Assembly: GCF_023973825.1 (NCBI RefSeq)
Contig: NC_090120.1
Location: 248,001-312,000, forward strand
Origin: Plasmodium brasilianum
Lineage: Eukaryota > Apicomplexa > Aconoidasida > Haemosporida > Plasmodiidae
Length of the DNA: 64,000 nt
Direction: 5' to 3'
A program made the position numbers and the translations under genes. This document shows, piece after piece, positions 61,645 through 64,000 of the stretch. Below the pieces are notes generated by a model. It saw only the letters and a list, made by a program, of their open reading frames with translations. It was not told the origin of the DNA and did no database searches. The first letter of the stretch is position 1. Every line of letters starts with the position of its first letter.

Positions 61645-64000
61645 TTCATAAATCCTTAATTGTATTGTATATTAGTTAATAAAAATATTAACTATTTTTT
61701 ATAATATGAAATATGTATATGAAATTCTTTTTATAATTAGTAGTGTTCTATTTATTTATATTAAATATAATAAAATGATTTTTTTTAGATATAGAACATA
61801 TAAATTTTTACAAGTTCAAATTAAGCATAAAATTTACTTAGTATATTACTATATAGGTTTATTATATAAAAAAAAATAAAAATAAAACTAAAATGTTAAT
61901 GTTTAAAACATTTGAAATTATTATTTAATAAAGAAGATATGTCACTTTTTCTTTTTTATTAATATTATTCAAAATAAAGAAAAAGGAAAAACTTATACGA
62001 ATAACAATATTACATAGGATTAAATCAATTCAAAACCTATTTTATAAACAATAAAATTAGTTCATTTATCTAAAACAAAACTTAAAAATTAAAAAATTCA
62101 TTAATATATAAGTAGAAGCTAGATATGGACTTTTAATTTGTTCTAAATAATAATTATAATTTTTTTGACATTTTTTTCATAGTTTCTCTTTATGGTAATA
62201 TTAATTATTATCAAAGTAAAAACAAATTATAAAGGATATATAGCTATATCAAAAAAAAATTATTATATAAAATATGCATTAGTATCTATCTATTAAAAAA
62301 AAACACCTTTTATAAACTGTTATAAATTTATAAAATTCATGGTTAGCAAAAATCTAAGGATATGTCTATTTTTAAATATTTTCTAAAATAAGCATTGCAT
62401 TTATGTGCAATATTATAACTTTTATATAAATTCAAACAGTATTTATTGTTATTTAATAAAAAGTTTTAAAGCTCATAATTTCCAAACTTTTTGTTTCTTT
62501 TAAAAAAGTAAAAATACATAAGTTTAAGAAATATTAATATAATTCAAAAAACAAAGGCAAAAACAAATTAAGTACAAAAATGTTGCATGGAACCTTAAAT
62601 TTAATGAAATATTAATAGCTATATAATTTTACATATAAATGTATAAAGCTGAACATATATTTAAAATAAAAAAAAATGGTAATAAAAATTCAGTAATATG
62701 GAAGATTTACTAATTTTTCTGATTAAACAATTTAGAAAATATTCATAATGTACTATTTTATACAAACACAAACTAATAAAGGCGTATATTTAAGATTAAA
62801 TATAAATAGTAATTATTATCATATAATACAAAAAATTCATATAACAAGAAATTTATTTCATATCCTATTGGTTTTACTCTTTATTAATTTATAATACAAG
62901 GGACAATATTTATAGTACTAAACAAATACTATTACTAAAAAAAAAAAAAAAAAAGAAATAACAGGAAATCGTCATACGTCTGATTCAATATGTTCATAAT
63001 TCAGAAAAATTAATCAATTTATAAAAAAAGACAAAAAATATATAATTATTATTTTCAATATATTTCTATTGAATTACATAATGAAATAATGGAAAATGAT
63101 ATAATTACATTTTCATTTCACTGAATTTTTTATACAAAAGTTAACATTATAGAAAACATTTGTTCATTATTTTTTGAACGCTTTTAATATATAATGCATA
63201 TATATTTTAAAGAGTTATACAAACCTTTTTACATGAAAAAAATTTTAAAACATAACATGTGCAAAAGAAAGTAGAATACAACTTTTATTATGAAATAAAC
63301 TATAAAAGTGTAAGTTATATATTTTTCAATGAAGATAATATGTTATTTCCTTCAAATTCTCAATTGTTCTATGGGATATTTATTTTTCGCAGCTTTTTAT
63401 TTCTCTTTTTTCTTTTTATTTCATATATATTTTAAAAAAATATATATAATTAAGTGTTCTTTTTAATAATAAAAATGTATTTATATAATATTTTACAATG
63501 GAACTTTAATTAAATTTCTGTTTACAATGGTAACAACGAACAGTAGTAATATATAAATATATAGAATACTTAATTTAAGTTTCACACATAATACTTATTA
63601 CTTGTTGCTTTTTTTTTTTTTTTTTTAGATACAACTAATTATATTAACATTTTTAATAAAGCAGTTTTTTTAGTACATTTTGCTATTTATATTTATAATA
63701 TATTAATATAATATTTAATATATATTATGTTAATCCTTTTTTGTACATCTTTAATATTCAACTTTAATTAAGGATATATTTAATAAAATTCTTGTTTCTT
63801 ATAGAGTTCAGCACGTTCGTTAACTTTATCTTTTATATATAAAAACAATGTTCACCATATAGAATATTATTTTACTTAAAAGAATAATACAAAATAAGTA
63901 TATATAAATATTGTTAGACATTCAAAGCATTTGTACATGGATGAAAATATAATCTTTAATTTTATCTTTCTATTTATCCTTTTTTATAAGTATGAATAAA
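61645..64000. other. Non-coding 5' flank of the 61 kb pseudogene and window end
   Basis: About 62000-62800 resembles 49600-50400, the 5' flank of the 48.5 kb pseudogene. A poly-A tract lies at about 62938-62954 and a poly-T tract near 63610-63628. No gene is seen up to the window end. Confidence 0.45.

Noticed and set aside
1..64000. Telomere repeats, centromere, rRNA, tRNA or CRISPR elements
   Set aside because: No tandem TTYAGGG-type repeat, no cloverleaf or rRNA-like segment and no spaced direct repeats were seen on either strand.

Overview
This is AT-rich eukaryotic DNA with small multi-exon genes, short GT-AG introns, long poly-A/T tracts and very low gene density. It is best explained as a subtelomeric, gene-family-rich part of a Plasmodium chromosome. 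The families point to Plasmodium malariae or a close relative: two-exon fam-l/fam-m type exported membrane proteins, an STP1 (SURFIN-like) gene and a pir remnant. No telomere repeat, rRNA, tRNA, CRISPR or bacterial-type element was seen.

Layout. Ten loci of one broad class lie on the minus strand: 0.7-1.7 kb (fam-l type, frameshifted), 5.6-6.4 kb (fam-m type, frameshifted), 14.4-15.3 kb (fam-m type, intact), 29.9-30.8 kb (divergent, intact), 34.0-35.0 kb (fam-l pseudogene), 41.9-42.8 kb (fam-l type, intact), 48.5-49.4 kb (pseudogene), 53.0-53.9 kb (pseudogene related to the 30 kb gene), 56.0-56.8 kb (pseudogene) and 60.7-61.6 kb (pseudogene). Between 12 and 27 kb sit four plus-strand loci of other families: a Pv-fam-d-like pseudogene (12.1-12.9 kb), a four-exon STP1 gene (18.2-20.7 kb), a secreted 221-residue protein of unknown family (24.7-25.5 kb) and a decayed pir gene (26.2-27.0 kb). 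The rest, well over three quarters of the window, is non-coding.

Gene architecture. Nearly every two-exon gene here uses the same frame: a first exon of exactly 87 nt (29 codons: charged start, hydrophobic segment, often Trp at residue 21-22), a phase-0 intron of 121-131 nt, and one long second exon. It is shared by fam-l, fam-m, the divergent 30 kb type, the unknown secreted gene and the Pv-fam-d-like remnant, although their second exons look unrelated. Second exons of the minus-strand genes carry a Tyr-Arg-Leu-Leu motif near their start, two membrane segments and a basic Lys/Tyr-rich tail. The products are probably exported to the infected red cell and sit in membranes.

Non-coding structure. 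By eye there is much hidden duplication: about 8.3-11.05 kb matches 36.9-39.55 kb, about 27.8-28.8 kb matches 39.6-40.5 kb, and the flanks of the 48 kb and 61 kb loci match each other. A box about 730-795 bp upstream of several start codons and another about 110-190 bp downstream of stop codons recur at near-constant distance. Of the ten minus-strand loci, three are intact, two carry a single homopolymer frameshift and five are broken by stops; four of those five lie beyond 48 kb. Family names rest on recognised motifs, not on a database search.
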